DNA of 64,000 nt from Diaporthe sp. PMI_573 (lineage: Eukaryota > Ascomycota > Sordariomycetes > Diaporthales > Diaporthaceae): assembly GCA_021399435.1 (NCBI GenBank), contig JAJTUP010000103.1, positions 124,001 to 188,000 of the forward strand, read 5' to 3'. The stretch's first letter is position 1; every line of letters starts with the position of its first letter. Both the position numbers and the translations under genes were made by a program. The notes beneath the pieces were generated by a model, which saw only the letters and a program-made list of their open reading frames with translations, did no database searches and had not been told where the DNA came from. Shown here in pieces: positions 45,655 to 56,976 of the stretch.

Positions 45655-46095
45655 GCAAGGCAGATTCGTGTCGCCCGAGGCACTCGACGGTTCTGGTTGA
45701 AGTTGAAGAACCTTCGCACGAGCAGGCCCTCAAAGAAGTTGGACTGGATTAATGCAAAGTACACAATTCTGGAGACTATTGGGACGCACGACTGCCGATT
45801 GGATACAACGCCAGGAGTGCACGATGTTTTTCACGTCTCTTTGCTCAGACACGCAGGAAACGACCCGCTGCCCTCACAGGAACGGGATGACACTCAGCCG
45901 GAAGCACTAGTTGTGGATGGGGAACCTGAATATGAGGTTGAAGAGATTCTCGACGTGAAGAAGTCAAGAGGAACGCAGCGAGTCCTAGTCAAGTGGTCAG
46001 GTTACGTTACCCCGTCGTGGGAACCTTACCGAGAGCTTGCTGATACTGTTGCAATGGAAAGATACGAAGCAGAACATGGGAAGATCACCCCTTGA
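45655..46095 (+). pseudogene. Ty3/gypsy polyprotein C-terminus with chromodomain
   Basis: The frame RRFWLKLKNLRTSRPSKKLD leads into HDVFHVSLLRHAGNDPLP and then a chromodomain: YEVEEILDVKKSRGTQRVLV, KWSGYVTPSWEPYRELADT. This is the end of the integrase region and the chromodomain of fungal chromoviruses (Ty3/gypsy), which target insertion to marked chromatin. The frame ends at 46095. Everything upstream (gag, protease, reverse transcriptase, integrase core) is missing. Confidence 0.8.
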
Positions 46096-46184
46096 AGGAG
46101 GAGGGGTATTGTAACGGGCTGGGCCCGTGTTAGGCCTCACCCACCATTCGGCCAAGAGCCAAGCAGGACCTTCCATTCGCTTAC
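46096..46184 (+). repeat. Polypurine tract and truncated gypsy LTR
   Basis: AGGAGGAGGGG at 46096-46106 is a polypurine tract of the kind that primes plus-strand synthesis. A probable LTR start TGTAACGGGCTGGGCCCG follows at 46110. It is cut off about 75 bp later at the junction with the minus-strand gene. Confidence 0.6.
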
Positions 46185-47162
46185 CTAAGCAACGATCAGA
46201 GCTGGTTTAAGCCCATTTCTCACTCTGTCGCTCCTATTCAGAGACGTCACATTGAATCCGGACTGGGCATCCATCGCCTCAAGCTCCTCTGTCCACCGTA
46301 TATAGCGCTCCTCCTCGTTGTCCTTCATGTCGCGCAGGTGCGGGATGAATTTGAGCATCGTGTTCGGGGTCAGAATATTCCTCGAGATCTCCACGTGGTG
46401 AAATTTGTATCCCGGGACTCGTGGCTTGTCGGATTTGATGCAGACGACCTCATAAGCCAACTTCTTTCTCCTAGACCTGGCGCAAGTATCTTTAGAGCCG
46501 TGCGTCTTCAGATAAATTTTCATAGTGCCATCCTGCGACCTCTCATTTGGCAGCGGAGAGAGTTTGATGTCTGCCAGATGTGCAGTCAAACTTATGTGCC
46601 GTCGTCCTGGTGCCTTCTGTAGGGCAGTAGTCCGCAAATTATAGTTGACAAGCTTGGAATGATTCCAGTCAAGCTCATTTGACAAGTCGAAGAGGGCGTG
46701 CTTGATCTTTTCCACATTCCCATTGTTCTCAAAGGGAGTTTGAAATGGTGGATTGATCTTAGCCAACTGATGTATCTCGCCATTTCTGCTTGGCTGTGGC
46801 GTGTAACTGGGATGATCCAACAGAGTACCTGATCTTGGAGATAGATCGCCTAGTGAAGCATCGCTGACTCTGTGGCTCTTTGCTGACGAGGACTCCGGCT
46901 TTGTGGGCTTGATTGGGATCCCTTTCAGCTGGACCATTGAGCGGGACGCCGACGGCTTGTTCGAGCGAGAAGTTGGCCCTGGAACGGCATTGCTATGCAG
47001 AGCTGATGGATCATGTAGTTCATAACGGCTATCTGAGAACTTAGACTGTGCTAAAGCGTTGGCCCCTATATGTTGTGCGGGTGTATGGCTGGGTGCCATG
47101 TCATCATCACCGTCACCTGTAAGGTCGATGAGATCCATCAGAGCCGATTCAGCCAGATTCAA
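46185..47162 (-). pseudogene. 3'-truncated gene, N-terminal SIM-like motif
   Basis: 325 codons from MNLAESALMDLIDLTGDGDD. LIDLT followed by acidic residues is a SUMO-interaction-type motif. A long Ser/Pro-rich disordered region follows, then a folded-looking part (HALFDLSNELDWNHSKLVNY, YKFHHVEISRNILTPNTMLK, FIPHLRDMKDNEEERYIRW). The frame stops at a TAG that directly abuts GTAAGC, a good splice donor, so the exon probably once ended CAG|GTAAGC with a C to T change. Downstream exons are replaced by the gypsy LTR. The pattern resembles the N-terminus of a larger fungal nuclear protein; I do not assign a family. Confidence 0.5.
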
Positions 47163-47305
47163 TCAGCACTTGAGAAGCTCTCGGAAGTAACCGTGGCCTT
47201 CTAAAAGCAGGCGCTTTGGATGGCTTGCTGAGGGTTAAATAGCCCGTCATGGGCCTCATGTGCAGTCTCCATCAGCCGCTTTTCCCTCCGCGTCCTTCAC
47301 ATCTC

Positions 47306-49780
47306 TCAGCCTTCGATCTTTTCTCCGCCGCGCCGCGCGCGCTTCGAAGTCCTCCCAGGCGCAGTGTTGTTTGCGTCCTTGCCCTTCTTGCGTTTTGGTC
47401 GCGAGGGTGGCTGGGCCTTGTCAGGAGCCTGGGCAGTGCTCTTGCCGATCCTGACCAGGTCGAGCCCCATGAGCGTGTCGTACTTGTCGCCGAGTGCTTG
47501 TTTCAGGGCGTCCTTTGGCAGCTCTTGGAGCTTCTTTTGTGCCGCTTCGCCATCCAACACCCAGTTGCGGCGGCGTTTTTCCCACCCTTTCAACGTCTTC
47601 GTATAGCGGACTTCACCCTCGCGATCCCCGTTCCCAGTCTCGAGATAGTCGAAGTGCCATTTTATGTGATTTTGGTCGTCAGCGTTCAGGGCTATCGTTA
47701 TTTCCTTCGCTTTGGGGTCCTTTAGGAAGGGGTTCAGCTCTGAACACGCCTTACACCCAGAATAGCACTTGTACACTTCCGCCGGCCGAGCCCAGTCTTC
47801 TGGCTTTGACGGCTCTTCGCCCACGGTCTTGGTAATGTAGGCTCCCACGAGCGACTGGAAGCAGGTCTGCACCTCCAGGGAACCTGTATCCACCGATGGA
47901 AGCAGTTCTTTCATTAGCGGCAATAGAACTCCCAGCACTGTATTCTTCTCGGCAATTGGGAGCCTGGGTTGAAAGCTGCCGCAACAGATTGGAAGCTAAG
48001 TCCTTGTCGTGCGCCAATGTTTGGTTGTAGAAATCTCGAATGAGTACGTCGGTGTTGCTGTAGTATAAATGCTTCACGTATGCGTAGTAGAGTTCGAAGT
48101 CGAACGTCGAGATTGCGAATTCTGAAATGACACGAAATAGGTCGCGGAGAAATTCCTTCCGGACATTTTTCGGATTCGATAGTTCGAGGAGGAGCTCGAT
48201 ATTCAGTGCATTCATGAACTCCTTGAATTCTTTAAACCTATCAATAAAGTCCGTGACTGCTTTGTCTATCTTCTTTCTATATGAGCGGTTAGTTATGGAA
48301 ATTCGATTTGTCGTTGGGAACTCGAATGACTTGGTTGGAAGAGGATGCCAAAACACAGATACAGAGGACTCGGATTCTCTTACCGCTGTTCTGGTGTGTA
48401 TTGGATTTTGAGGTCCAAAACAATTTCCTTGATTGTGGCAGCGTCTTTTTCTCCCATGGAAGTGTCGCACATATCAAGCGTCTTGATCAGTTTGTCGCTG
48501 TACCACTGCTTCCCGTACTCCGCCTTCGCTGGGTCTTTTCGGCTAGGGTGGCTTCCACAAAACCCGTTGTAGAGGTGGGTTAGACCCTTGTAGACACCGC
48601 AGAACGTGCCACATTTTGTCAAGGATTTGAAGATACTAGAGAGGGCGTGCATGTTAGCGGCATATCCAATAAGGAGTTCAGTGATATTGTGGCGGGTCTT
48701 ACTCGTCTATCTCAATCGGGGGATCCTGGAGATCAATCAGTCCACCGAGTGCAGACCAAGAGCCATAATCCCAGGCCTTGAGAGTCTTCTCCCGCGCTTC
48801 CTCGAAGAGAGGCCAATCGCCGAGAAACGCAGCGGTGACTGCAGCATAACCGAGGTACACATCGTTCGCCGCTTCGTCGGCAAACCCTTGATCCAAGATT
48901 ATGCGGCAAAGGCGAACAAGTATCTTTTGCAGCGTCGTCTTGGTGTTGTCGTTGATGCCCGCCCATAAATGCGTCATAACTCTGTTTACGTCTTGAGGAG
49001 AACTTGGGTTAAAGAGGGGGGCGTGCAGGGAGTCTGCCCGGACAATAACAAGGACCTGACATTAAACAACCATTGTTAGCATTGTCATGCTCGTGATGTT
49101 ACGTTGCTTCGACATCAGAAAGATTACCATATCCGAATAGGTTTCCTCTATGTCTTCATGTTGATTTCCCATGTATTCTCCACCGCCGCGAAAGTCCGGT
49201 TCTCTTTCATAGTTGATAGAGTCCAAAAGCGAGGTCCTATCTATGTCCACCTCTAGTGGAGATAGCTCGAAGCCCTCGAGGCTGCAGACGTGGTGTAGAT
49301 ATGTCCGGCGAGTCATGTTGGATTCACCGTCCTCGTCGTTTGGCCAACAGTTGTACTTATCGAGCTGGGCAAGAAACAGGTAGAATTCGCCGTGTCGGTC
49401 ACAGCTGTCAGCAAGGCAGCGAGCGCGTTGGTAATCGAGGCCTTTCAGGCTAGGAAGACGCAAGTTTCTCAGTGTGTACTGATGGTCCAGAGGATAGACA
49501 AGAAAGTCTGGCGGATATTGTAGCGTTTCCCAAGGTGACAGGGCTTCTACCAGACTTTGGATCTGAGAATCTAGCACCGAGGCTGATAGGCGAGAGTCCT
49601 CGTAATCGATGATGAGGTTATACGTAAGGGCCCACCGGTATCCTGTCTGAACTGGCTTGATCTTTGTACCAATGAGTACTGGGTCGCCTTAGAGCCAAGG
49701 AGATAACTTACCTCGTGGGTGACGTCTGCATACCAAGCAAGATAGTAGGAATTATACGCTGACGTCTCAGCGGTAGATAG
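47306..49780 (-). pseudogene. 2-oxoglutarate/Fe(II) oxygenase-like gene, 5' half lost
   Basis: Minus-strand exons reconstructed by splice sites and phase: about 49780-49712, 49661-49128, 49055-48703, 48635-48384, 48276 to about 47306; introns of 50, 72, 67, 67 and 107 bp. The first exon gives YNSYYLAWYADVTHE and the next IKPVQTGYRWALTYNL, typical of the fungal 2OG-Fe(II) oxygenase fold around the metal-binding turn. Long helical regions follow, then a cysteine block CYSGCKACSELNPFLKDP and a basic tail (SRPKRKKGK, SKRARRGG) suggesting nuclear location. The N-terminal half is replaced by hAT3. A one-base frameshift near 47960 (between LLRQLSTQ and LPIAEKNTVL) also breaks the last exon. Confidence 0.65.
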
Positions 49781-51632
49781 TTCCAATGAATCTTCGACCG
49801 GAGCCAATTCCAGCGCCTTCTGGTGGAGTGGGTTATTGCATCCAACCAGTCCTTCGAAGTTGTTGAAGATGATAGACTTCGGGCTATATTCTCGTACCTC
49901 AACCCGTCTGTCGAGGTACAGAAAGCGCTTATCTCCGCCGATACCATACGTTCGAGAATCGCCTCCCAATTCGAGCTTCATTTCGAGAAAGTTGCCACAA
50001 GGATACGCGCATCACCGGGTCTCGTACACTTCTCTTTCGATGGATGGCGGTCCAACAACAGAAAGTCTCTATTTGGTGTATGTTGCTTCTTTCGCAACGC
50101 CGAGAATCGACCTTGCAAGGTGGTCCTAGGCCTTCCGGAATTAATAACGCGCCACACTGGTGATAATATCGCGGATGAGGTTGTTGCGTTAATCGACGAA
50201 TACGGGCTTGCGCAGAAGGTTGGATATTTCACTCTGGATAACGCCGATAATAACGATACGGCAATGCGCGCAATTGGCAACACATACAACTTCGATGGAC
50301 CCTCCAGACGAGGGCGTTGCTTCGGCCACATCCTCAATCTCTCTGCAAAGGCCTTGCTATTTGGGAAAGATTCTGAGGCTTTCGAAGAGCAGCTCTCTGG
50401 CGCGGAAGCGCTATCTCAGGCGGAGTGGGATCTATGGAGACGACGGGGTCCTGTTGGCAAGTTACATAATATTGTAGTTGATATCCACAGAAGCGACAGG
50501 CTGACGAACCTTCTTCGGGATATTCAACTAGCTGATATTGTAACATCTCCAACGCTTCAAGGTCGCAATCGGAAGCCTCTCTCGGTGGTGGTCGACAACG
50601 ATACGCGGTGGCTCTCCCAACTCTATATGATCCGGCGCGCCTTAGATCTCCGCGATTGTCTTGATATCCTCGTTATCAAATACAAGGCGCAATTCACGGA
50701 GGAGAATATTTCGAAGCGCACGCATCAACTCAAGAAGTCGGCTACGTTGCCGTGAATTTGCCAGGCCGAGAACCTCCTTACCAGCCGAGACTGGGAGGCG
50801 CTCCAGCACATCCACACCTTCCTGAAATTCTATGAGGACGCGATTAAAGTCCTGGAAGGTGACGGCATCGCGAGAAAGAGAAAGTGCGGCTTCACCGGCT
50901 CGTACGGTAACGTATGGGATGTGATCCAGGGGTTCGAGTTCCTGTTGAACAAGTTGGAGGATGGGAAGATCACGGCGGAGAGTTTTCCTGACCCGGAACA
51001 CTTCAAGGTCGGCATCAATAACGCGTGGATGAAGCTGGATAGTTATTACAATATGTTGGATGAGGCTCCTATATATTACACTGCGCTGGCGCTCCATCCA
51101 GCTTTCCGTTGGAGGTGGTTCGAGAAGCAGTGGAAGTCCCGGCCCAGTTGGGTGAACAATGCCAAGAGGAAGGTTCAGGAAGTGTGGGATTGTGAGTATC
51201 GTGACCACGAAGATGAGTTGGCGCCGGCGGCGCCGGAGAGAGACTCTTTCGAAGAGCCGCCTCCGAAGAGACAGCGGCTCTATCTCAACAGCTTCCAGGA
51301 ATTCAGTGAGAGCGGCAGAGAGCGACCTATATCACGAGACTCCAGCGATGACAATAACGCCTTCGAGTTTGACGACGAATACGAAGTGTGGCAACAGACG
51401 AGAGAAAAGACGGACCGTATGGTCACCGATCCGATTGCATACTGGCACGAGAAGAGACTCCTTCATCCTTTTCCTATTCTAGAATAGCGTCGCTATGTCC
51501 ACGGTGTACATACACTCCATTTGACCCTTATATTGATCAATCTACTACACTCCACGCGCTCGGATTGGTGGACCTACACCTCCACTCCATATACGCAATT
51601 CGTGGAGTTGATGGAGTTGATCGGAACCCTGG
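49780..51632 (+). mobile_element. hAT3: truncated hAT element
   Basis: Reading IFDRSQFQ from about 49790 shows the element joined to the oxygenase gene; its zinc-finger part and left end are missing. The right end, GAGTTGATCGGAACCCTGG near 51615-51632, is a diverged form of the hAT1 right end and is preceded by CTCCAC/GTGGAG subterminal repeats. It belongs to the same broad group as hAT1. Confidence 0.7.
49790..51487 (+). pseudogene. hAT3 transposase, lacking both termini
   Basis: The long frame from 49823 has the RNase-H-like core (VHFSFDGW, TLDNADNNDTAM, CFGHILNLSAKALLF, DLWRRRGPVGKLHNI, VVDNDTRW). One in-frame TGA at 50753-50755 sits before ICQAENLL and fits CGA to TGA. The frame continues to 51487 with YYTALALHPAFRW and a disordered acidic stretch, then stops before any dimerisation domain. 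Upstream, TAG and TGA codons interrupt the reading before IFDRSQFQ. Missing BED finger and missing C-terminal domain make it inactive, but it preserves the middle region that hAT1 has lost. Confidence 0.82.
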
Positions 51633-52163
51633 CTGTATGATTGTGGCGAATCGGACTTCGTTGCCACTCCACATTCATTAGATCGAGACATGACGAGCGA
51701 CTACTGGTGGTTTAGTTTGAATCACATGAAAAGCCGCCAAGCATCGGCAGGTTCGTCGTGGACTGTCTTGCGACGGCCAACGGTTGTTCTTCTCGGTGCA
51801 GAACCGAGCTGGGTTTCTGCCGTACCCATGACCGAATGCCAGAAGTCCAATGAGAGGAGAAGGATTGACGAATCTGCATAGAAAAGCCTCACCCTCGAAC
51901 CAATCGGCGCTTACGCATTTTATCATGCTGGCTCGATGGTATTCACGGCTAGAATACTGGTTGCTTTGACAATATCATGCAGACGTCGTGGATAGAGACA
52001 TGGTGGTCCAATCATTGATTTCCGCTGTCTCTCCAATACCTCTTTGGTACTAGACGCCAATTGTATATCTCTATGCCTTGACCACGGCACCATGACCGCT
52101 TAGGCGGTCGCTAAAGGCACGTATAAAAACCTCCGTCACCTGTGACTGAAGGACAGCCTGATA
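51633..52163. other. Intergenic
   Basis: No supported gene. Confidence 0.45.
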
Positions 52164-52763
52164 TTAGGATAACGATATGAAGAACAGACGGGAAAGCTCA
52201 AAACAATGTAAAAGGTTCATCGCCAGAAGCACGACATCGTTGTCTCCCAATCCGCTATAGTACTTTAGCCACCATTCTGCATGGTGGTCCAAATCCCTGA
52301 CCCGGCTATCGATATACACGTCCACAGCGTTGACTATTCTTGGCGAAGGTTTTGCACGCGGTTGATCCTGGATCTCGTTCATAGAATTCGCTCGAGACGG
52401 GTACAATACCATGAACGACTGATCTGACATGACCGCAACCTTGTGCTCTCTTAGACTGTGCTGCTGGTGACTGGGTTTCCGCCTCTTCCGAGGAGGAGGC
52501 TTTTCAGTTGATTCTGGGATGGGGCTGAGTTTCCGCCTCTTCCGAGGGAGAGGCTCCTCAGTTGATTCTAGGATGGGCCCAGGCTGAGGCGTTGCGTTTT
52601 GTGTCCGAGCGAACGCAGGAAACAAATACGGGATTGGAAGAGATGATTGGTACATACGGCTTTGGGCTCGGTGGTTGTTGCCAGGATGTTTGGGGGAGGA
52701 CAAGTGTGTCATGAGAACGAGGCTCCCACATCTCCTTGGAGCCCAAACAGGACGCGATAACAT
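52164..52763 (-). CDS. Hypothetical basic protein with duplicated RKRRK block
   Basis: 199-aa ORF from the ATG at 52763. The middle contains an 18-residue duplication, ESTEEPLPRKRRKLSPIP and ESTEKPPPRKRRKPSHQQ, each with a likely nuclear-localisation cluster. The C-terminal third looks folded (AVDVYIDSRVRDLDHHAEWW, LKYYSGLGDNDVVLLAMNLL). No known domain. It ends just after a hydrophobic stretch, FFISLS. Possibly a nuclear protein; could be partial. Confidence 0.4.
   Translation of the reverse strand: MLSRPVWAPRRCGSLVLMTHLSSPKHPGNNHRAQSRMYQSSLPIPYLFPAFARTQNATPQPGPILESTEEPLPRKRRKLSPIPESTEKPPPRKRRKPSHQQHSLREHKVAVMSDQSFMVLYPSRANSMNEIQDQPRAKPSPRIVNAVDVYIDSRVRDLDHHAEWWLKYYSGLGDNDVVLLAMNLLHCFELSRLFFISLS
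52473..52580. repeat. 54-bp tandem duplication inside the ORF
   Basis: TTTCCGCCTCTTCCGAGG begins units at about 52475 and 52529; the in-frame length (54 bp) keeps the protein open. Confidence 0.75.
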
Positions 52764-52820
52764 GCCATTTGAGGCTTGACATGATGGAACAGCCTTATGA
52801 GACTTTGCTTTGGCCGTTTC

Positions 52821-53211
52821 TCATTTTGGTTCCAAAAGGAAAAGAGGACAATTGTCGGAAAAGATGGCATTCAGATCGGTGCGATTCCCGTTGCGTCGAA
52901 TCATATTTTCCCAGGGCACGACAGTAGATGGTTGACGACAAGTAGCTACAGGGGGTCAGAGTAAGCAAAGATTAGAGTAAGTTGAGACTGGCTTTCAGTA
53001 CAGCACTTACAGCACTTTTTGTCCTCCGTATCCACATCTTCATAATAATGTACTGGACAGCGACGCCCGGTATTGTGGTACACCCTGCACCACGTAGCCG
53101 GTTGGATGTAGAAGTGCCCGCATTTGTGGTATACCTTCTCGCAATGAATTAAGCCGAACAACAGGCATTAAAGAACGTTCCTGCATAACGTACCTTGTTG
53201 TATGTGCACAT
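52821..53211 (-). CDS. Cys/His-rich mini-protein, three exons
   Basis: Exons (minus) 53211-53194, 53134-53011, 52945-52821; introns of 59 and 65 bp (GTACGT...GCGAGAAG and GTAAGT...CCCCCTGTAG). Phases agree and the spliced frame encodes 88 aa without breaks: MCTYNK, then VYHKCGHFYIQPATWC, VYHNTGRRCPVH and EDKKCSTCRQPSTVV. Spaced Cys and His residues suggest a small metal-binding fold, similar to short fungal proteins that begin MCxxxK and carry CGH. There is no signal peptide. The first exon is only six codons, which is unusual but seen in fungi. Function unknown. Confidence 0.5.
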
Positions 53212-54745
53212 GGCGCCAACAAAGCCGAAAATGCACATTGCTTGAGAAGTGAGGCTGGCGGATATCTCGCAGGGCCACTACATACTCGGCCACAGATGTA
53301 CCATTCTTTTTAAATTTGCCTTAGCAGGTGAGACGCGTGAGATAAGCATGGCACAGTAGCGTGGATAATTCGCATGATGGGTTTCAGTCTTCACGACAGC
53401 CCTGGGCAGCCGCAGATGTGGACAAACCGGGGCCAAAATGCACGCAGCCGAGAACAGAGTTCGCATCGCGTCAGGTAGTAGCTTGGAAGAAGAGACGAAC
53501 CGGGATTTGAATCCAAGATGATTTCGGGTGAGTCTAGCCACGGGTGATAGACCGGGGTCTGTTGCAGCGCTTTGAGGAAATCAGGTCTGGACGTGCTTTT
53601 CCTCGGATTGGAAGGTGTTCGGAGGGGTACAGCAGCATGTAGGTTTGTAGACGACGTGGTCGGATCCAATGTCCACGTTCATACCGTGCTTCTGGCGTGC
53701 GTTCGTCGAAAGGAATTTCAGGCGTAAGGAAACATGTGCACGCTGCGCTAGCGATAATAGTCTAGACATGAACCAAACATGACTATCATTTTGAGGACTG
53801 CGCGTCTAGATGGGGAAAGACAAGGTGGACTGATCTCCATTCGAACATCAGTGGTGGCTAACCCGTCCGTGTCTTTTGTGAGGTCAAGCTTGGCTTCGAT
53901 GTGTTCGATCTTGCTACAACTAGCGCCCCTGGACAAGTGCCGGCGGGCTGGGTGATGCGCGGCCCCCCACCGTTCCCCACAACACTTGGACCATATTGAG
54001 CATTCCAACCAGTAGCATCGATTATGGTGCATGCCCCACATCTAGGGAACGGACCAATACCCATGCAGAAGCTTGTTGCTGACAGGGCCATCCATGCCAA
54101 CAACCCACTTTCCTAATCTAGGTCAAAACAGGGGAAGGCGCACGTCCGCCGGGGGAAGTTGGAAGTTGGAAGTTGGAAGCTGGGCGTAGTGGGCAAGTTG
54201 GCGGCTCCCTTGCGCTGAGTAGCCTTCCGGTACGAAGCTTGCAACAAGAGCCTGTATGGCTGTTTTACTAGTGGGTTGCTGCACGTGTTGAGAAGAGGGC
54301 GCGGTTTTAAGTGGTCGGCTCTGGGTGGGTGGATGAAGAGACTTGGCCAGTAGGGCGCGTGTGTGTGTTAGCTTTATTTTGCGTAGCCAATAAGACGTAC
54401 GCAGCTGGCTTTGAGGAGAAGGCACCATTTTGAGTGGCACGATTTGAAGAGCTTAATGCGAACCTAAGAGACCTAGCCAATAGGGTGAGGGTCAATAATT
54501 GAGACAGGGATCAGGGGACTGAGACTAGCAGAGATCAATCATTCGCAATACCAAAGAGGGAAAATTGTCAATTTGAGTATAAGAAGCGGCCATGCCAAGA
54601 TGTCCTGGTGTTGAGACCATTGGACTTTTATCACTCGCACTGGTGTTGAAACCGCACGCTTATTTCTCCCATATATCAATCTATAAGTTTTCCAAACCCA
54701 ATACAACAGCCCAAAATACCACACACTATCACTATACTCTGCTAG
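53212..54745. other. Intergenic
   Basis: No supported gene. A short GTTGGAA tandem repeat lies at about 54158. Minus-strand ORFs at 53748-54103 lack domains. Confidence 0.4.
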
Positions 54746-56257
54746 TTAAAGTGTCTTTGTCGGATGCCTCTTGTTCCTGCCACCTGGTTCGGTAGTTGAT
54801 GACCTCATATTAGGACGAACGGAGGATCGGAGTGTGGCAGATATGTTAGGTGATCGAGAGTCCTCGTTTTCCTTCGCTTCACCTTCTTCATGGTTATCAT
54901 TTTCATCAGAGTCTACGGATGTTAAAGGGGAGACCGGCGACCCTGCAATGATTGGAGATGTTGCGGTAGTTACAGTAGACCCCCTGAGTCTCTTGGGGGC
55001 CGGGTTGTTCGAACTTGACTGAGACAATGGAGATGCGGAGATTGCGGGCCTTTTGTTCTGAGATGGAGTAACGGGTTGTTGGGATGGACCTCCCTGCGGC
55101 GATTGTGATGATTGTGACCGTGACTGTTGCACCTGTGAAGATTTCTTGGAGGGAGACTTGAACATAGACCTCGCTGCTGCGAAGCCGCCAGCTTGGGATG
55201 GGCCAGGTTCGGTTTTGGAGGGGGGGACTGTGTTAGCGGCAGGTGCAGGTGGCGTGCTCTTGTCCGGAAAGGTCCAAGAGTCGGGAACGACAATGAAAAC
55301 ATAGTCCTTCTCATCAACTGTAGGGGCAGCTACCATAAGACTATGGTCAAGCAGGCCAACAATCTTGCCGACGCAGTTGAAGGGAACACCTGGAACAAAC
55401 TGTGTATCCTTCCTATCTGCCATCTTCTTGCAGAGGAGAGAGAATGGCAAAGCGCGAATAGGAAAGAGAATAAAAACTTGAAAGGGGTGGAAGCCTTTGA
55501 AAGGGCTCTTTGATGGCTGACCCGGCGTGATGTAGGTACAGCACTGGATAAATGCACAGCATCTCAGCTGCGCATCATCCAACAGCGGGACAGAGTCCTT
55601 GACCAAGTGGGTTTGACCTGTCCCGAGAACCTGCCCCGTCAAAGAAACAACCGGTTGGATAAGTGGAAAGCCCTCACCATTGCAAAGAGTTCGTGGGTCA
55701 ATGCTGATAGTTACATTAGTGGCAAGCGCGATAGTCGAACTCGAGCTAAGGGGAAATGATAAGTCTGCTTACGCTTGGTATCCAAAGTCGCGTATGAGAA
55801 CAACTGGAACCTTGTACACTTCGCCGTCACCATCTTCATCGCTGAAAACATCAGGCTCCCGTAGCACCCACTCCAGTGCGTAGGGGTGTACTTTGCCAGT
55901 GAAATGGAACCACTGATTCTGCCACTCCGATTCAACAATCTGCTGGTTATAGACGGAGAGGTTGAGACTAAAGTAGATCGGCAGTGGATCAGGGGATCGG
56001 GACCCTTCAGGGCGCAGCACAGAATATTCAGGCAGTGTCATATAGGGAGGGGGTGGAAGAAAAACCCTGCCAAGAGCTTCAACATTAAGGCTCTTTATAT
56101 GTTGTTCATCTGATGTAGGAAACCGCGTTGGGGTATCCAGCTGACCAAAAAAGAACATGGTCATATCACTACCAAGGTTTTTCGGAGAGTCATGAGGCAT
56201 GCGCGGAGGGGGATGGCCGCTAAGAGTGGAAGTTGAGGTAGAAGTTGATGAAGACAT
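54746..56257 (-). CDS. Unrecognised 480-aa protein, possible OB-fold-like strands, two exons
   Basis: Exon 1 56257-55773 (start MSSSTSTSTSTLSGHPPP), intron 55704-55772 (GTAAGCAG...CTATCAG), exon 2 55703-54746; the phase fits and the frame is open for 480 aa. Three similar short blocks recur: WFHFTGKVHPYAL, VVSLTGQVLGTG and FNCVGKIVGLLDH. The hydrophobic-x-G-x-V pattern would fit the first strands of OB-fold domains, but this is only a suggestion. The last 190 residues are disordered: Ser/Gln/Pro-rich, acidic (DSDENDNHEEGEAKENED) and basic (GRNKRHPTK). It lies divergent to the Helitron with 1.6 kb of repeats between. It could be a host gene or Helitron cargo. Confidence 0.55.
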
Positions 56258-56976
56258 GATATATTGAACTAGCAAATGTTTCGATAAAAAATGGGAGAGC
56301 AGTTAAGATTACGACTCTGTATGTGAGAGACAGAGCAATAGTAAGATAAGCCTGCAAGATTGGCATGCAAATGTACAAAACAAAGAAGAAACACATCTGA
56401 TATTTATGATCGATTAAATGATACCGGTATAGTATATACAATGCGAAGATTGATAACGCTTGGTAAAGATACTGTATTTTGTTGCGCAGAGAGGATGTGG
56501 GATCGCCGATCTCCATCCCACATTTTCAGCCAAGAGCTACTATCCCTGCCGATGTGGATACTTGCACAATTGAATTGATCAATTAAGATAGATGGTGAAC
56601 AGATCTGCTTTTTCCATGAGTACAAAGGATTGGCCAAAACGTCAGCACATGTCGCCGATCGCAGTAAAGCATCTTGAGGTAAGAACCTTGATCCCTGCCA
56701 AGTGGATACTTGCACAGCGGAATTGATCAATCAACGTAGCTGTTGAATAGAAGTGCTTCTTCCACGATTACAAAGAATTGACTAAGATATTAATACATGA
56801 AAAAAAGAAAAAAAAAACAAGTATGAGAGCTGGGCAGTATATGATAGGTAGATGAAATAACGTGGTGTGTATTATATCAATCACATAAGTGCCCATCGAT
56901 GTTACCATTACAACCAAAGAGGGTGAAGGGATATTTTGATCTATTGGTATATCAATACTGCAGCGGCCATATGAAT
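56258..56976. other. AT-rich upstream region
   Basis: No gene beyond the repeat pair at 56530-56800. Confidence 0.5.
56530..56800 (+). repeat. Duplicated segment, about 160-bp spacing
   Basis: ATCCCTGCC..GTGGATACTTGCACA followed by GAATTGATCAAT and TTTTTCCATGAGTACAAAG at about 56541 recurs with changes at about 56690. Confidence 0.65.
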
